This document shows, in pieces, positions 1 to 12,177 of a stretch of DNA of 64,000 nucleotides. This DNA is from Chenopodium formosanum (Eukaryota; Streptophyta; Magnoliopsida; Caryophyllales; Amaranthaceae): NCBI GenBank assembly GCA_024500155.1, contig CM044867.1, positions 13,467,632-13,531,631 of the forward strand, written 5' to 3'. Every line of letters starts with the position of its first letter. Position 1 is the stretch's first letter. The position numbers were made by a program, and so were the translations under genes. Below the pieces are notes generated by a model that was not told where the DNA came from, made no database searches, and was given only the letters and a program-made list of their open reading frames with translations.

Positions 1-1256
1 CGCAACCCATATGTGGCTGCCGAGGCTGCTAGGTGCCTCGTGCCTTGGTGCGTGGTGCTGTGTGTGCGAGGATTGGCGTGGGCTGCTGCTCGCTGCCAGC
101 CACACCCCGCACCAGCCAGCTGCGAGCAGCAGCATGGCGCAGCAGCAGCCTTGTGCTGTGCGCGCTGTGCTTGCTGCCACGCTTGGCTTGGCTGGGCGTG
201 GGTGTGCGAGCACAAGCAGCCCATGGGCATGCTTGGTGTTGCGGGGTGCCGATGGTTATGCTACGAGCTTGTTGTACGGAATGTACGATTCAATAATTAG
301 CATAATAACCCCGGGTTATTAAGTCGATGCTATTTTTAAGGTTAATTTTAGCATTGCTTAAAAGGTAAATAAGGGTAATTTTGGGTTCCAAATCTTAGTG
401 CTAGGCACTTAGACATTATGGAATACGTAATTTTGCTTAACTTGTCGTTTTATTTATTTTAATTATTTTGTTTATTTAATTAAAATTTTGGAGGCTAAGC
501 CTCGGGTTTATGAGCGACATTTGCAAAATTAATTTTGACAAATATTTGGGTTCACCGACTTAATTAATTGGATTAAGTTTGGATGCGGAATTTAGTGGGA
601 GCGTATCTTAGTCATTACCTTAACCGGATAAAACAACTTTGACTAGTTTAATTAGGCGTGTTAATTGAATTAACCACCTAGATTAATTACTAGTTCGCGC
701 GCGGTTTTATGCATTGTTACTTGTTTGATCGTTGTAAAATGCATGGGCCATTCACAGATAGTGAATGGATGAATGGAATGTAAAATTCTCTCACAGGTTT
801 TATGAAATGGCAACTAGTGGGGCCCGATTAGGATAGAAAATACGGATTGTGATCCGTGATGTATTTTTGTAAATCTAAATAAGGTCTGCGAACCGTTGAG
901 TATTTTTGTACCTTAATATTTAGATTAGTCCTAATCGTAGACACTAGCAATTATATTATTTGGTCAAGTCTTGAAGACGGGGTTCTTAGAAGACGAAGCC
1001 ATAAAGTTGCAAAAGAAGACCTTTTGAAGACTTGAAGATCTCAAGGGGTCATGCTAGTTGCCAAATGCATCTCTATTTATGTTTTCGATATATATTTATG
1101 TTTATATATATGAATTATATGTTAGATGCATGGTTAGGATTTCGAATGTTGAGATGATTAATTAAGTTCACTTAAATCAACCAACATAGAAACTCTAGGT
1201 CCCTTAAAATTGAGTAAAACTTGCCATTCCAAAACACACTTACCAACCGAACGAGG

Positions 1257-1292
1257 GTAGTGGTGGGCTACGCCAAAGCGAGGCATCACTAC
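1257..1292 (+). other. Conserved leader stem-loop, copy A
   Basis: The arms gtagtggtg and catcactac pair over 9 bp with one G-T. They enclose the 18-nt loop ggctacgccaaagcgagg, which can itself fold as CGC-CAAA-GCG. Copies exist at 9840-9875 (B, minus), 20242-20277 (C) and 57863-57894 (D). A packaging or dimerisation role is an inference. Confidence 0.6.
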
Positions 1293-1431
1293 TTCTCCAA
1301 GGAACGTAAGGCATGCTAGGTATGCAAGTGGTTTTGGTTATACTCAACGATATGAGTGATGGAGTCCTAACATGTCGTGGCAAAGTGAATAAATTGTTTA
1401 GAGAGCATGGGATGCGATGATTTATTCAACC

Positions 1432-1517
1432 AAGAGTGGCTTGGAGCCATTAGCAAAGCGTTGCTTACCTTAGGAGATTGAGTGTTAAGACAAGCCAAAG
1501 CATGCTTAACCACTCTT
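1432..1517 (+). repeat. Inverted repeat upstream of gag, copy A
   Basis: The arms aagagtgg (1432-1439) and ccactctt (1510-1517) are reinforced by gcttgg against ccaaagc just inside. The same arrangement occurs at 9614-9700 (B), 20417-20502 (C) and 58034-58119 (D), always shortly before the gag region. It may be an RNA secondary structure of the leader. Confidence 0.5.
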
Positions 1518-1673
1518 TGTTTCTTTGGATCTTGGAATCGACTTATTCTCACCAAAATTGGGGACAATCTTTAATGTGTGAATAAGACGTTTTAAATAAG
1601 TTTGATTATAATGCATGATTTCAATCTTATTTAAGTATAATGAATGGTTTTAAATTCTTTTAATTGTAGAATC

Positions 1674-3355
1674 ATGTCTTCATTTAATAACTCGAACAAC
1701 TTACGCTCAATTCTCGACAAGGAGAAATTGAGTGGGCCAAATTTTCTTGATTGGCAAAGGAATTTGCGAATTGTTCTCATGCAAGAGCAAAAGGAATATG
1801 TCCTTGATGAGGAAATGCCCGAGACTCCCAACGAGGAGGTGACTCAAGCTGCCCTAAATAGATGGCAAAGTGCCAATCGAGATGTCAAATGTATTATGCT
1901 GGCCACAATGTCTCCTGAGCTTCAAAAGACATTTTTTGAAAAGGAGACGGCTTTTGAGATCATTTCTGAATTGCAGAATATGTTCCAAGAGCAGGCCCGA
2001 ACTGAAAGGTTTGAAACCCACAGGCAGATCCTTGAGAGCAAGCTCAAGAAAGGAGAGCCAGTCAGCCCACATGTACTCAAAATGATTGGATTGTTTGAAA
2101 ACATGGGAAGGCTTGATGCGGGGTATTCAACCGAGATGGCAATTTACATCATTCTCCACTCGCTGCACAAAGGCTATGATCAGTTCAAGATGAACTATAA
2201 TATGCACAGCATGGAGAAAACCCTCACCGAGCTTCATGGTATGTTGAAGCAAGCTGAGCAAACGCTCAAGGATGAGGGAAAGCATGACATGCTCATGATT
2301 AAAAAGGGCAAGCCGTTCAAATTTTCGGGCAAGAAGAAGAAAGGCTTTAAGGGGAAAGGTAAGAAGAAAACTTTTCCGCCTAAGTCTAAAGCTACCAAGG
2401 ATAAGAAGGTAGCGTCTTCTAAATCTGATTCCGAATGTTTCTAGTGTAAGAAGAAGGGACATTGGAAGAGAGATTGCCTCAAGTTCAAGGAGGATAAGAA
2501 GAACGGAATCGTTGCTTCTGAATCAGGTATATTCGTTATAGACTTTAACTTCACTAGCTTAACATCATGGGTATTAGATACCGGATGTGGCTCACACCTT
2601 TGTTCCAATTCTCAGGGACTAAGGAACGCTAGAAGGCTAGAGAAGGGAGAGATTGAACTCCGGGTCGGCAATGGAGCCAGAATTGGTGCCGTATCCGTAG
2701 GAACTCTCAGTTTGTCTTTGCCCACCGGGCTAGTTTTGGAACTCGATAATGTTTATTAAGTTCCCAACATTACCAAAAACATTATTTCAATTTCGGCGTT
2801 GGACGCCAAAGGTTTTGAGTTTCGAGTAAAGGACAAAGAATGTTCGTTTTATCTCAATAATGTTTTATATGGTATTGCACATTCTGAAAATGGTCTTTAT
2901 GTGCTTTCATTAGACAAACAAGTTTATAATGTGAATAATGATACCAAAAGAGCTAAGACCATGGAGTAAAATCAGACTTACTTGTGGCATTGTCGTCTTG
3001 GCCACATTAACATCAAACGCATCAAGAAACTTCTACAAGAAGGTGTTCTTGACTCTTTCGATTTAGAATCGTTTGAGAATTGCGAAGGATGTTTATTAGG
3101 CAAGATGATTAAACAACCATTCTCCAAGTTGGGAGAAAGGGCAAGTGACTTATTGGGTCTTATACATACCGATGTATGTGGACCAATGAGCTCAACCACA
3201 AGAAATGGACATCGATATTTCATCACTTTCACAGACGACTATAGTAGATATGGCTATGTCTACCTCATGTCGCACAAATCTGAATCATTTGAAAAGTTCA
3301 AAGAATTTCAGAATGAAGTTGAAAATCAGCTTGGCAAGAAAATCAAAGCCCTTCG
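1674..3355 (+). pseudogene. Copia A gag-protease-integrase (5' half), broken by stops and insertion B
   Basis: The start is ATG at 1674, chosen by homology with the gag start in B and C. The N-terminal ~200 residues resemble plant Copia capsid (UBN2/Retrotran_gag_2 type), followed by a Lys-rich tail and a CCHC zinc knuckle. The stop at 2442-2444 lies inside the knuckle, between its first two cysteines, and the same frame continues with GHWKRDC. Protease follows, with VLDTGCGSH near 2565-2600. A TAA lies at about 2757, and another at about 2967 where C has TCA. The integrase HHCC region (WHCRLGH...CEGC) and the first catalytic Asp (HTDVCGP) precede the B insertion at 3355. All parts share one frame, so the ancestor was a single polyprotein. 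This gag differs strongly from that of B and C although LTRs and pol are near-identical. Confidence 0.9.
3351..3355. repeat. Target-site duplication of element B (cttcg), partner 13503-13507
   Basis: Five bases cttcg stand directly before the LTR start at 3356 and again directly after the LTR end at 13502. Removing the insert and one copy restores the integrase frame seen in the uninterrupted C copy near 22249. Confidence 0.97.
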
Positions 3356-4673
3356 TGTTGGGGTTTGGTGAGTCCGACTCACCGCGGAAATAAACCCAAA
3401 ACCAAGAACGCACTCGCAATAAATAAAACCATGAACATAATTAAATTAATCACAAGATTAAGTTAAGCTAATTACCTTTGACGCGTGCTTCGCTCCAAAT
3501 GAGCTCTTACTTGAAAGCTTCAAGTCCCGCTCGCACGGAGACCTCCAACGAAGTCCACCCGCACCAACAAAACCGACTAGGTCCAATGTCTTGGGGTTAG
3601 CAAGACCCGACCAATAAAACCCGAGTAATAATATTGAGTTCAAAGGTTTTCACTAATTGTGATGCCTTTTTCAACTCTTACTCAAGCATCATTCCCAATG
3701 CCCATACATGGGTATTTATAGGAAATGATGGGAGTATCATTTGCTCTCCCATCAATGTGGGATACTTTGATTTTTCCATTTTATTTTAAAGCTAAAATAA
3801 AATTAATAATCAAGCTAGTAATAAATCAACAAGTGGCAAGCTCATGTGAGTGGTTAGGTGAGGACCATTTGGAGAAGGGGGGGACCAAACTTGCTCCCCA
3901 CTCCCTCTCCCATATTCGGCCAACACACTCAACACACACACATGCACCTCAAGCCACATGGCACCCACCCTTGGGCACCAAGGCAGCCAAGGTGGGCTGC
4001 CATGTGGTGCTTGTCCACGGCAGCCACGCACAGCAGGCCCAGCAAGCATGCGGGCTGCTGCTGCTGCTGGCCAGCTTGCCCCGCATGCTTGTGCGGGCTT
4101 GCTGCTGGCCTTGTGCCTCGGCTAGCAACGCTAGGCAGCCAGCCGTGCTGCTGCTAGCAGTTGCGGGCTGGCGCGCCTAGCATGCTAGCATGGGTGCGCT
4201 AGCACGCACCAGCCAGCCTAGCCTCGGCTTGGTGCGCATGCTAGCCACCATGCTAGGCCATATGCCCTTAGCACTCGGTTTGCTAGGGCATTCCGATGCT
4301 AGGGGCATTTTGGTCTTTTGTTGATTTATTACTATTTCTCGTCTCGTCTTTCACTATTTTTCGACTCGACTTCTGACGTTCGGTTTCGACGCTCTAAGCT
4401 CGAATTTCCGACGTCTAAATAAATATTACTCGGTTGACTCATTAATTCCTTCCGAATTAATTCGTCGATTCGGTTTGTTGAATGCTTGGGTGTGACCCGA
4501 AGGGTTCAGTCAAGATTAAGCTGTAACATTAATTGTCCATTAATATTACTGATCGGAAGCGGCCTCCACCCAGGCATTCCGATCACTTGACCTTACTGAA
4601 TATATTAGCTTTCTAATAATTCTGAACCCGCTAACGGAATAGTACACTTGTTCGAAGGACACCATTCCTTTCA
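3356..4673 (-). repeat. LTR of Copia B (3' LTR)
   Basis: On the minus strand this 1318-bp LTR starts TGAAAGG (ending at 4673) and ends CCCCAACA (at 3356). A TATA box (TATAAATA on minus) is at 3713-3720. A GC-rich block rich in GCTAGC/GCATGC-like palindromes and CTG runs lies upstream of it, at about 3880-4260. A donor-like site (AAAG/GTAATT) lies near 3475. Confidence 0.95.
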
Positions 4674-5557
4674 ATCTCCCACTTGTCCTTCCGGACAAGT
4701 GCTCATTTTGTGTACAGCCCTTTCCTATGTCGCTTAATGTCTCTTCATGAACTATAAGGTAAGATTTATCTTGTCATCCTTATTACGTCCAGAAGTGTTT
4801 CCCGATTCCGAGTCCGACTGTCAATAAACAGATGATTTCTAAAATCCATCCGAGCACGGCCATGCATTTTACAGTCTCGCTCTACGAGAGGCCTTGTATA
4901 CAACAAAGACATCTTCCCTATTTTACTAGGGGGACATTCCCAGTCTTGTAATGTAGCTCCTCTTACTGAGAGGACCTAGCCGCCCGAGTGTTGCCGTTAT
5001 AATCCCCTATTACCGCAGACGTTTGACAACATCAAAGCGAACTAGTACTCAAACAAGAGAACTCCCACTACTCATGGTCGAGGAAATAGGTTCCGATAGC
5101 CATAATGAGAAGTATACTTATGACAAAAATTTTAAATTTCTTAAAGTATTCTCATAGGTCGATCCAGTATGGTTCTAAACCAATACCTGTGCAAATGATT
5201 TATGACAATCATGTCCTCGTAGCACATGAAACGGTGCTATAAATCAGACTACACACTAATCTCAAATGGTCATTAATCGTCCATCGTTTAAATGACCTTG
5301 ATTAGGGATAATTTTCGATTTATAATATTCAATGTTCACTTAATAGGTGTTTCCTTACCAAGACTGGTCTTGATACCCTATTTTGAATATTCTCAGAATC
5401 GAATGGACTCATTATTTAATCCTAAACCACAATTAAATAGCATAATGGAGTAATAAAATGTTGCATGAAATTTTATATCACTCCCAAACATGAATGGTTT
5501 TCTTTAGTATCTTACATTAACTTTTCTCAAAATTAACTGAAACACTAAATAAGGAAA
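4674..5557 (-). other. Copia B 3' untranslated region with PPT hairpin
   Basis: No coding potential is seen. Next to the LTR lies the polypurine tract (minus-strand aagtgggagat), forming one arm of a perfect 9-bp hairpin with loop ggaa at 4680-4701. The region is collinear with 15816-16593 (A) and 24570-25450 (C). Confidence 0.8.
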
Positions 5558-8260
5558 TCAAAGCCAGTCTCCAACATGCTTGATTCCCATTGCCTCAACG
5601 TGCTTGTTGTGCTTCACTTGAGGCAAAGGTTTAGTAAGTGGATCGGCTACATTGTGATCCGTTCCAACTTTGCAAATTCTGATTTCACCCTCTGATTTCC
5701 ATTCTCGAATCATGTGAAATCGCCGCTTGACATGTTTGACCTTCTGATGTTCTCTAGGTTCTCTGGCCTGAGCAATAGCTCCATTGTTGTCACAATAGAG
5801 GGCTATTGGACCCTTTATAGAGGGTACAACATCAAGTTCGCCAACGAACTTACGAATCCAAACAGCCTCCTTAGCTGCTTCAGCAGCTGCCAAGAATTCG
5901 GCTTCAGTTGTAGAATCTGCAGTTGTACTCTGCTTTGCGCTCTTCCAACTAAACGCCCCTCCATTTAGACAGAACACATATCCAGATTGCGATTTGAAAT
6001 CGTCTCTGTCTGTCTGGAAGCTTGCGTCGGTATAACCTTCCACAACCAAATCCTTTGTGCCACCATACACCAGGAATTTATCCTTGTTCCTTTTCAGGTA
6101 CTTTAGGATATTTTTGGCCGCAGTCCAATGCGCCTCTCCTGGGTCTGATTGGTAACGGCTCGTAGCACTCAAGGCATACGACACATCTGGCCTAGTACAT
6201 ATCATGGCATACATGATAGATCCAATAAGCGAAGCATATGGAATCTGATTCATTCTTTCCCGCTCATCAGGTGTCTGTGGACACTGCTTCTTGCTTAGGG
6301 TTATGCCATGTGACATTGGCAGGTGACCTCTCTTGGCCTCCTCCATGCCAAATCGAGCAAGTACCTTATCAATATAAGTACTTTGACTCAATCCAATCAT
6401 CCTTTTCGATCTATCCCTATAGATCTTGATGCCTAGTATGTACTGAGCCTCTCCCAAGTCTTTCATTGAGAAACACTTTCCAAGCCAGGCCTTTACAGAC
6501 TCTAACAACGGAATGCTGTTTCCAATGAGCAATATGTCATCGACATATAAGACTAGGAAGGCGATGTTACTCCCACTGACCTTCTTGTAAACACAAGATT
6601 CATCTGGATTCTTGATAAAACCAAACTTACTGATGGCTTCATCGAAACGCAGATTCCAACTTCTGCTTGCTTGCTTTAATCCATGAATGGACTTCTTAAG
6701 CTTACACACTTTCCCAGCATTGTTTTGGTCGACAAAACCTTCAGGCTGTGTCATATACACAGTTTCTTCCAAATAACCATTAAGGAAGGCGGTTTTAACG
6801 TCCATCTGCCATATTTCATAGTCGTAATATGCAGCAATTGCTAGGAGGATCCGAACGGATTTAAGCATTGCAACTGGTGAAAAGGTTTCATCGTAATCAA
6901 TACCATGAACTTGTCTGTAACCTTTTGCCACCAATCTAGCTTTGTAAATGAATACATTTCCATCTTTGTCGGTTTTCAACTTGAAAATCCACTTACATCC
7001 GATCGGTATATAACCTTCGGGTAAGTCAACCAAGTCCCAGACTTGATTTTCAAACATGGAATCCATTTCAGATCTCATGGCCTCTTGCCATTTAGTAGAG
7101 TCGGTGCTTGCCATCGCTTGCTTGTAGGTTGCCGGTTCATCTCCATCCATAATCAGGATGTCCTGATTCTCGGTTAATACTAAACCAAGATATCTATCAG
7201 GTTGAGATCTCGGCCTCAGAGACCTACGTAGGGTAATGGATTGAGCATTTGCATTGTCGGTTCGACTTTGCACATTTTGACCTTCGTCAACAGATGCTGT
7301 TTGAGCACTTTGACTGTCATTATGATTTTGTTGCTCATCCTCACGAACTTCGTCGAGTTCGATTTTCCTCCCACTTGTCATTTTGGAAAGGTGCTCCTTC
7401 TCCAAAAAGACACCATCGCGAGCAACAAACACTTTGTTCTCCGATTTGTTGTAGAAGTAATACCCTTTGGTTTCTTTTGGGTAGCCCACAAAGTAAACCT
7501 TGTCAGATTTGGGATGAAGTTTGTCAGAGATCAATTTCTTGACATATGCTTCGCATCCCCATATCTTTAGAAAAGATAACCTAGGAGGTTTCTTCGTCCA
7601 TAATTCATATGGAGTCTTTTCTACAGCTTTTGATGGAGCACGGTTCAGTGTTAGTGCCGCAGTTAGGAGTGCGTGTCCCCAGAAAGAGATAGGAAGATCA
7701 CTAAGACCCATTGTTGATCGTACCATGTCTAACAAGGTCCGATTTCTCCTTTCGGATACTCCGTTCCATTGTGGAGTTCCTGGAGGTGTCAATTCTGAAA
7801 GTATACCTTTTTCTTTCAGATGGTCATCGAATTCTTGGCTCAAGTATTCACCACCTCGATCCGATCGAAGGGCTTTGATTTTCTTGCCAAGTTGATTTTC
7901 AACTTCACTCTGAATTTCTTTGAACTTTTCAAATGATTCAGATTTGTGCGACATGAGGTAGACATAGACATATCTACTATAGTCGTCTGTGAAAGTGATG
8001 AAATATCGATGTCCATTTCTTGTGGTTGAGCTCATTGGTCCACATACATCGGTATGTATAAGACCCAATAAGTCACTTGCCCTTTCTCCCAACTTAGAGA
8101 ATGGCTGTTTAATCATCTTGCCTAATAATCATCCTTCGCAATTCTCAAACGATTCTAAATCGAAAGAGTCAAGAACACCTTCTTGTAGAAGTTTCTTGAT
8201 GCGTTTGATGTTAATGTGGCCAAGACGACAATGCCACAAGTAAGTCTGATTTGACTCCAT
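5558..8260 (-). pseudogene. Copia B integrase-reverse transcriptase-RNase H, one premature stop
   Basis: This is homologous end to end with the intact 903-codon pol at 21858-24569. It reads from ATG at 8260 but meets TGA at 8131-8129, where C has TGT. That removes the last Cys of the integrase HHCC zinc site. Downstream 852 codons are open: integrase core, RT with TAFLNG and YVDD, and RNase H with TDAS, TEAEF and CDNN. No protease precedes it, and gag is a separate ORF. Because the element is young, the stop may have arisen after or during the last transposition. It should now be inactive unless the stop is read through. Confidence 0.92.
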
Positions 8261-8556
8261 GGTCTTAGCTCTTTTGGTATCATTATAAACAATTTGTCCA
8301 AATACACAAACGTGTCATTCCATAAATGTAAACAAGATGATATATCTTGTGATCAAGTTTACAATGACGTCCAACGCCACAAGATCAAAATATGGTAGAT
8401 AAAACTAAACAAGTTTTAAATCTAGACAAAATATGAGGTTACAAGTTTTCTTTGAAAGATTATCTTCTTCTTCCACTTGTACTCATATCCACTTGAAAAG
8501 CATCGCTCACTTTGTTCCTGAAATAGGAGCATATAGTGAGTCAATTTTTCCGGTAT
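8261..8556 (-). other. Copia B gag-pol gap with protease remnant
   Basis: About 300 bp separate the gag stop from pol. A protease scar with the D-T-G codons starts in the end of gag in another frame and runs into a stop. The rest has stops in all sense frames that I checked. It has the same structure as 21562-21857 in C. Confidence 0.7.
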
Positions 8557-9450
8557 CTAATACCTCATAAATTGCTTATGTTCAAGTGTAAAGATGATAC
8601 CTGAGATCGAGGTTACTTTTCCTTTCGCCTCATCTGCCAGATACATGCTACATTCTCTTTTGTAGTGTCCGGGTCTACTACAATAGAAGCAGCGCATCTT
8701 AGCTTTGTCCTTGAACTCCTTCTTCTTTGGTCTCAGGGCAACCTTAGCCTTCTTGCAAGAATAGGTTTTCTGGAGCTCTTGAATAACTTCCATCAAGGAA
8801 AGTTTGTTCCGCTTGGCCGTAAGTCGCATCTTTAATGCAACATACCCCGAGTGGAGTGAGCTTAGTAGCATGAGAGCTGCTTGCTCATCTTCCACTGGTT
8901 TGCCAATTAGCTCCAGATGGGTGAATAGCCTTGTCATGCTGAGCACATGAGCTTGAAGTGGCATCCCGGGTCTAAGTCTTGCATTATAGACCTTAGCCCA
9001 CACTTCTTGTCTCTCTTTGATGAGACATCCATCTTGCGGTGGCTTGATCCTCATGTTCGAGAGTGACCTAGTCACATCTTCCACAAGTCCATCATAGTTG
9101 CCTCTGGCACTCTTGGTGACTCTCAAATTGACTACGTCTTCTAGAGCTTTGAGCATCATGTCCGGAAAATAGCTGGAGAACTTCTCCTTCCATTGTACCG
9201 GGATGGAGTTTGCCATGAGTCTGGAAACTCTTTTGCAATCCTCACTCCATTCCTCATGTGCCTCATCACTCATAATCCCCTTTGAGTAGAAACTCGGGAT
9301 TTGAGTGTCCAGAATGTGCTCTAGGTAGCAATTTCGGAGGGTCTTTCGGACTTCCTCTTCCCATTCCTTAAAGTTTACCAAGTTCAGAGAAATTGGCAAC
9401 TTTTCGGGCAATTCCGGGAGCATAAGGTCGATGTTATTAGTTGAAGACAT
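8557..9450 (-). CDS. Copia B Gag, variant type (297 aa)
   Basis: I place the start at ATG 9450-9448 (MSSTNN), matching A and C. A further 22 codons are open upstream but lie in the leader. Gag would form the cytoplasmic particle and bind RNA. The N-terminal two thirds look like a capsid domain with the W/L spacing of Copia Gag (NFKEWEE, HVLSMTRLF, LLSSLHSGY), but overall similarity to A's Gag is low by eye. A Lys-rich stretch and a CCHC zinc knuckle (CFYCSRPGHYKREC, residues ~254-267) follow. The ORF ends soon after, without protease. It is intact and very close to the C copy at 20668-21561. Confidence 0.88.
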   Translation of the reverse strand: MSSTNNIDLMLPELPEKLPISLNLVNFKEWEEEVRKTLRNCYLEHILDTQIPSFYSKGIMSDEAHEEWSEDCKRVSRLMANSIPVQWKEKFSSYFPDMMLKALEDVVNLRVTKSARGNYDGLVEDVTRSLSNMRIKPPQDGCLIKERQEVWAKVYNARLRPGMPLQAHVLSMTRLFTHLELIGKPVEDEQAALMLLSSLHSGYVALKMRLTAKRNKLSLMEVIQELQKTYSCKKAKVALRPKKKEFKDKAKMRCFYCSRPGHYKRECSMYLADEAKGKVTSISGIIFTLEHKQFMRY

Positions 9451-9839
9451 GATTCTACAATTGAAAGAATTTAAAATGAAAAACCATTCATTATACTTAA
9501 ATAAGATTGAAATCATGCATTTTAATCCAACTTATTTAAAACGTCTTATTCACACATTAAAGATTGTCCCCAATTATTGGTGAGAATAAGTCGATTCCAA
9601 GATCCAAAGAAACAAAGAGTGGTTAAGCATGCTTTGGCTTGTCTTAACACTCAATCTCCTAAGGTAAGCAACGCTTTGCTAATGGCTCCAAGCCACTCTT
9701 TGTTGAACAAATCGTCGCATCCCATGCTCTCTAAACAATTTATTCACTTTGCCACGACATGTTAGGACTCCATCACTCATATCGTTGAGTATAACCAAAA
9801 CCACTTGCATACCTAGTATGCCTTACGTTCCTTGGAGAA

Positions 9840-9875
9840 GTAGTGATGCCTCGCTTTGGCGTAGCCCACCACTAC
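9840..9875 (-). other. Conserved leader stem-loop, copy B
   Basis: On the minus strand it has the same 9-bp arms and 18-nt loop as 1257-1292 and 20242-20277. It lies about 390 bases upstream of the gag start. Confidence 0.6.
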
Positions 9876-12160
9876 CCTCGTTCGGTTGGTAAGTGTGTTT
9901 TGGAATGGCAAGTTTTACTCAATTTTAAGGGACCTAGGGTTTCTATGTTGGTTGATTTAAGTGAACTTAATTAATCATCTCAACATTTGAAATCCTAACC
10001 ATGCATCTAACATATAATTCATATATATAAACATAAATATATATCGAAAACATAAATAGAGATGCATTTGGCAACTAGCATGACCCCTTGAGATCTTCAA
10101 GTCTTCAAAAGGTCTTCTTTTGCAATATAATGGCTTCGTCTTCTAAGAACCCCGTCTTCAAGACTTAATATAATTGCTAGTGTCTACGATTAGGACTAAT
10201 CTAAATATTAAGGTACAAAAATACTCAACGGTTCGCAGACCGTATTTAGATTTACAAAAATACATCACGGATCACAGTCCGTATTTTCTATCCTAATCGG
10301 GCCCCACTAGTTGCCATTTCATAAAACCTGTGAGAGAATTTTACATTCCATTCATCCATTCACTATTTGTGAATGGCCCATGCATTTTACAACGATCAAA
10401 CAAGTAACAATGCATAAAACCGCGCGCGAACTAGTAATTAATCTAGGTGGTTAATCCAATTAACACGCCTAATTAAACTAGTCAAAGTTGTTTTATCCGG
10501 TTAAGGTAATGACTAAGATACGCTCCCACTAAATTCCGCATCCAAACTTAATTAATCCAATTAATTAAGTCGGTGAACCCAAATATTTGTCAAAATTAAT
10601 TTTGCAAATGTCGCTCATAAACCCGAGGCCTAGCCTCCAAAAATTTTAATTAAATAAACAAAATAATTAAAATAATTAAAACGACAAGTTAAGCAAAATT
10701 ACGTATTCCATAATGTCTAAGTGCCTAGCACTAAGACTTGGAACCCAAAATTACCCTTATTTACTTTTTAAGCAATGCTAAAATTAACCTTAAAAATAGC
10801 ATCGACTTAATAACCCGGGGTTATTATGCTAATTATTGAATCGTATATACCGTACAACAAGCTCGTAGCATAACCATCGGCACCCCGCAACACCAAGCAT
10901 GCCCATGGGCTGCTTGTGCTCGCACATGCCACTCCCAGCCAAGCCAAGCGTGGCAGCAAGCACAGCGCGCACAGCACAAGGCTGCTGCTGCGCCATGCTG
11001 CTGCTCGTAGCTGGCTGGTGCGGAGTGTGGCTGGCAGCGAGCAGCAGCCCACGCCAATCCTCGCACACACAGCACCACGCACCAAGGCACGAGGCACCCA
11101 GCAGCCTCGGCAGCCACATATGGGTTGCGTGAGCAGCCCAGCTGGCCGAGAGCTAGCTCGGGGCTCTTAGGCCTCGTGTTGCGTGCTAATGCTTCGAAAT
11201 TTATCGAATTTTGCGTGTGACATTATAAATTAATTCTAAATTAATTTTAGAATCAATTATTTTGAGGAAAAATGAAAAATAACAAGTCCAACTTAAATAA
11301 TTCATCCAAAGCAATTAACCAAATTTATTACCAAGAATCATTCTTTAATAAAATTGGTCTAACTTGGTGTAACAAAAATAATTAGGGCATTTCTCACTAT
11401 TAATTTAATCATTTTAAATTAATCTTGAGATTTTGACAAAATAAAAGGGAGTTGGAAAAATGAACATAAGTTCAATAAAGACTCCAACTTTAATACTTGT
11501 GACTTCATGAAAAATTATATCTTCCAATATGAAGCTAAACTAATTTTTTATCACAAGTTTTAAACTTTATGATTCCAATCAACTAAAAATTGATTAAATC
11601 AACAAAGTTTAACCAAAATTCATGGAATTTAGTAACTCAAAGTTTCAATCACTTATCATAAGTAAAGATTGAATCTTTAATACTTGGAAGCATCAAATAA
11701 CAACTATTTCACACTCAATGCAATTAATTTGCAATTATGTGAAAAATAAAACCAAACTTTCAAGCACCAATTACTACCAAGTAATCATGCTTAAAGTGGT
11801 CTAAGATTGCATATAAAATAAGGAAAGAACCATATACATAACCACCATAAATATGCAATCAATTTTCAAGGTTAGAAAGACTTAAAATTTTTCGTCAAAA
11901 CGAAAAATCCCTCGAAAAATGCATTTCTGGTCGTTTTTTGGCTAAAAACCGAGCCCTGAAAGGGTAAAAGCATTTCCAGAACACCTTTTCCACCCAAAAT
12001 TCACTATTTTTGGGTCGAAATCTGAGTTCGGGGCTGAAGATAGCTCAAATACGAGGTTAAAAATACAAAAAACGAGTTACTAATATAATTAGCAACTTAA
12101 ACCAGGAAAAATAAGCCATAATAACACCTTGAAAATATCATGATTTTAAAAATAAACGAG

Positions 12161-12176
12161 CGAGGCTCTGATACCA
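12161..12176 (-). promoter_or_regulatory. Primer binding site, tRNA-iMet type
   Basis: On the minus strand tggtatcagagcctcg starts one base after the LTR end. Its first 12 bases are the standard plant Copia site complementary to the 3' end of initiator tRNA-Met. Confidence 0.93.
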
Positions 12177-12177
12177 C

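Larger units (their letters stand above)
1..1673 (+). other. Copia A untranslated leader (partial)
   Basis: This is non-coding and nearly collinear with the C leader from 18973 on. Bases 1-280 are GC-rich, with CTG/CAG-like runs and several overlapping short ORFs in three frames. From about 300 it is AT-rich. It holds a conserved stem-loop (1257-1292) and an inverted repeat before gag (1432-1517), and ends in the acceptor-like ttttaattgtag four bases before the gag ATG. No gene is supported here. Confidence 0.8.
9451..12177 (-). other. Copia B untranslated leader
   Basis: This 2.7-kb non-coding leader holds a GC-rich island at about 10860-11170, the stem-loop at 9840-9875, the inverted repeat at 9614-9700 and the primer site next to the LTR. 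On the minus strand it ends in an acceptor-like pyrimidine tract and TAG four bases before the gag ATG. Confidence 0.8.

Noticed and set aside
1..322. Overlapping ORFs of 87-103 codons, Cys/Ala-rich, repeated near 10800-11130 and 18970-19300
   Set aside because: They occupy several frames of a GC-rich leader island, differ between copies by frame-breaking changes and match no protein family I know.
3725..4180. 151-codon ORF in the LTR, also at 12680, 17088 and 26027
   Set aside because: It lies across U3 GC-rich DNA and the core promoter, and length and frame vary between LTR copies. It is a composition artefact.
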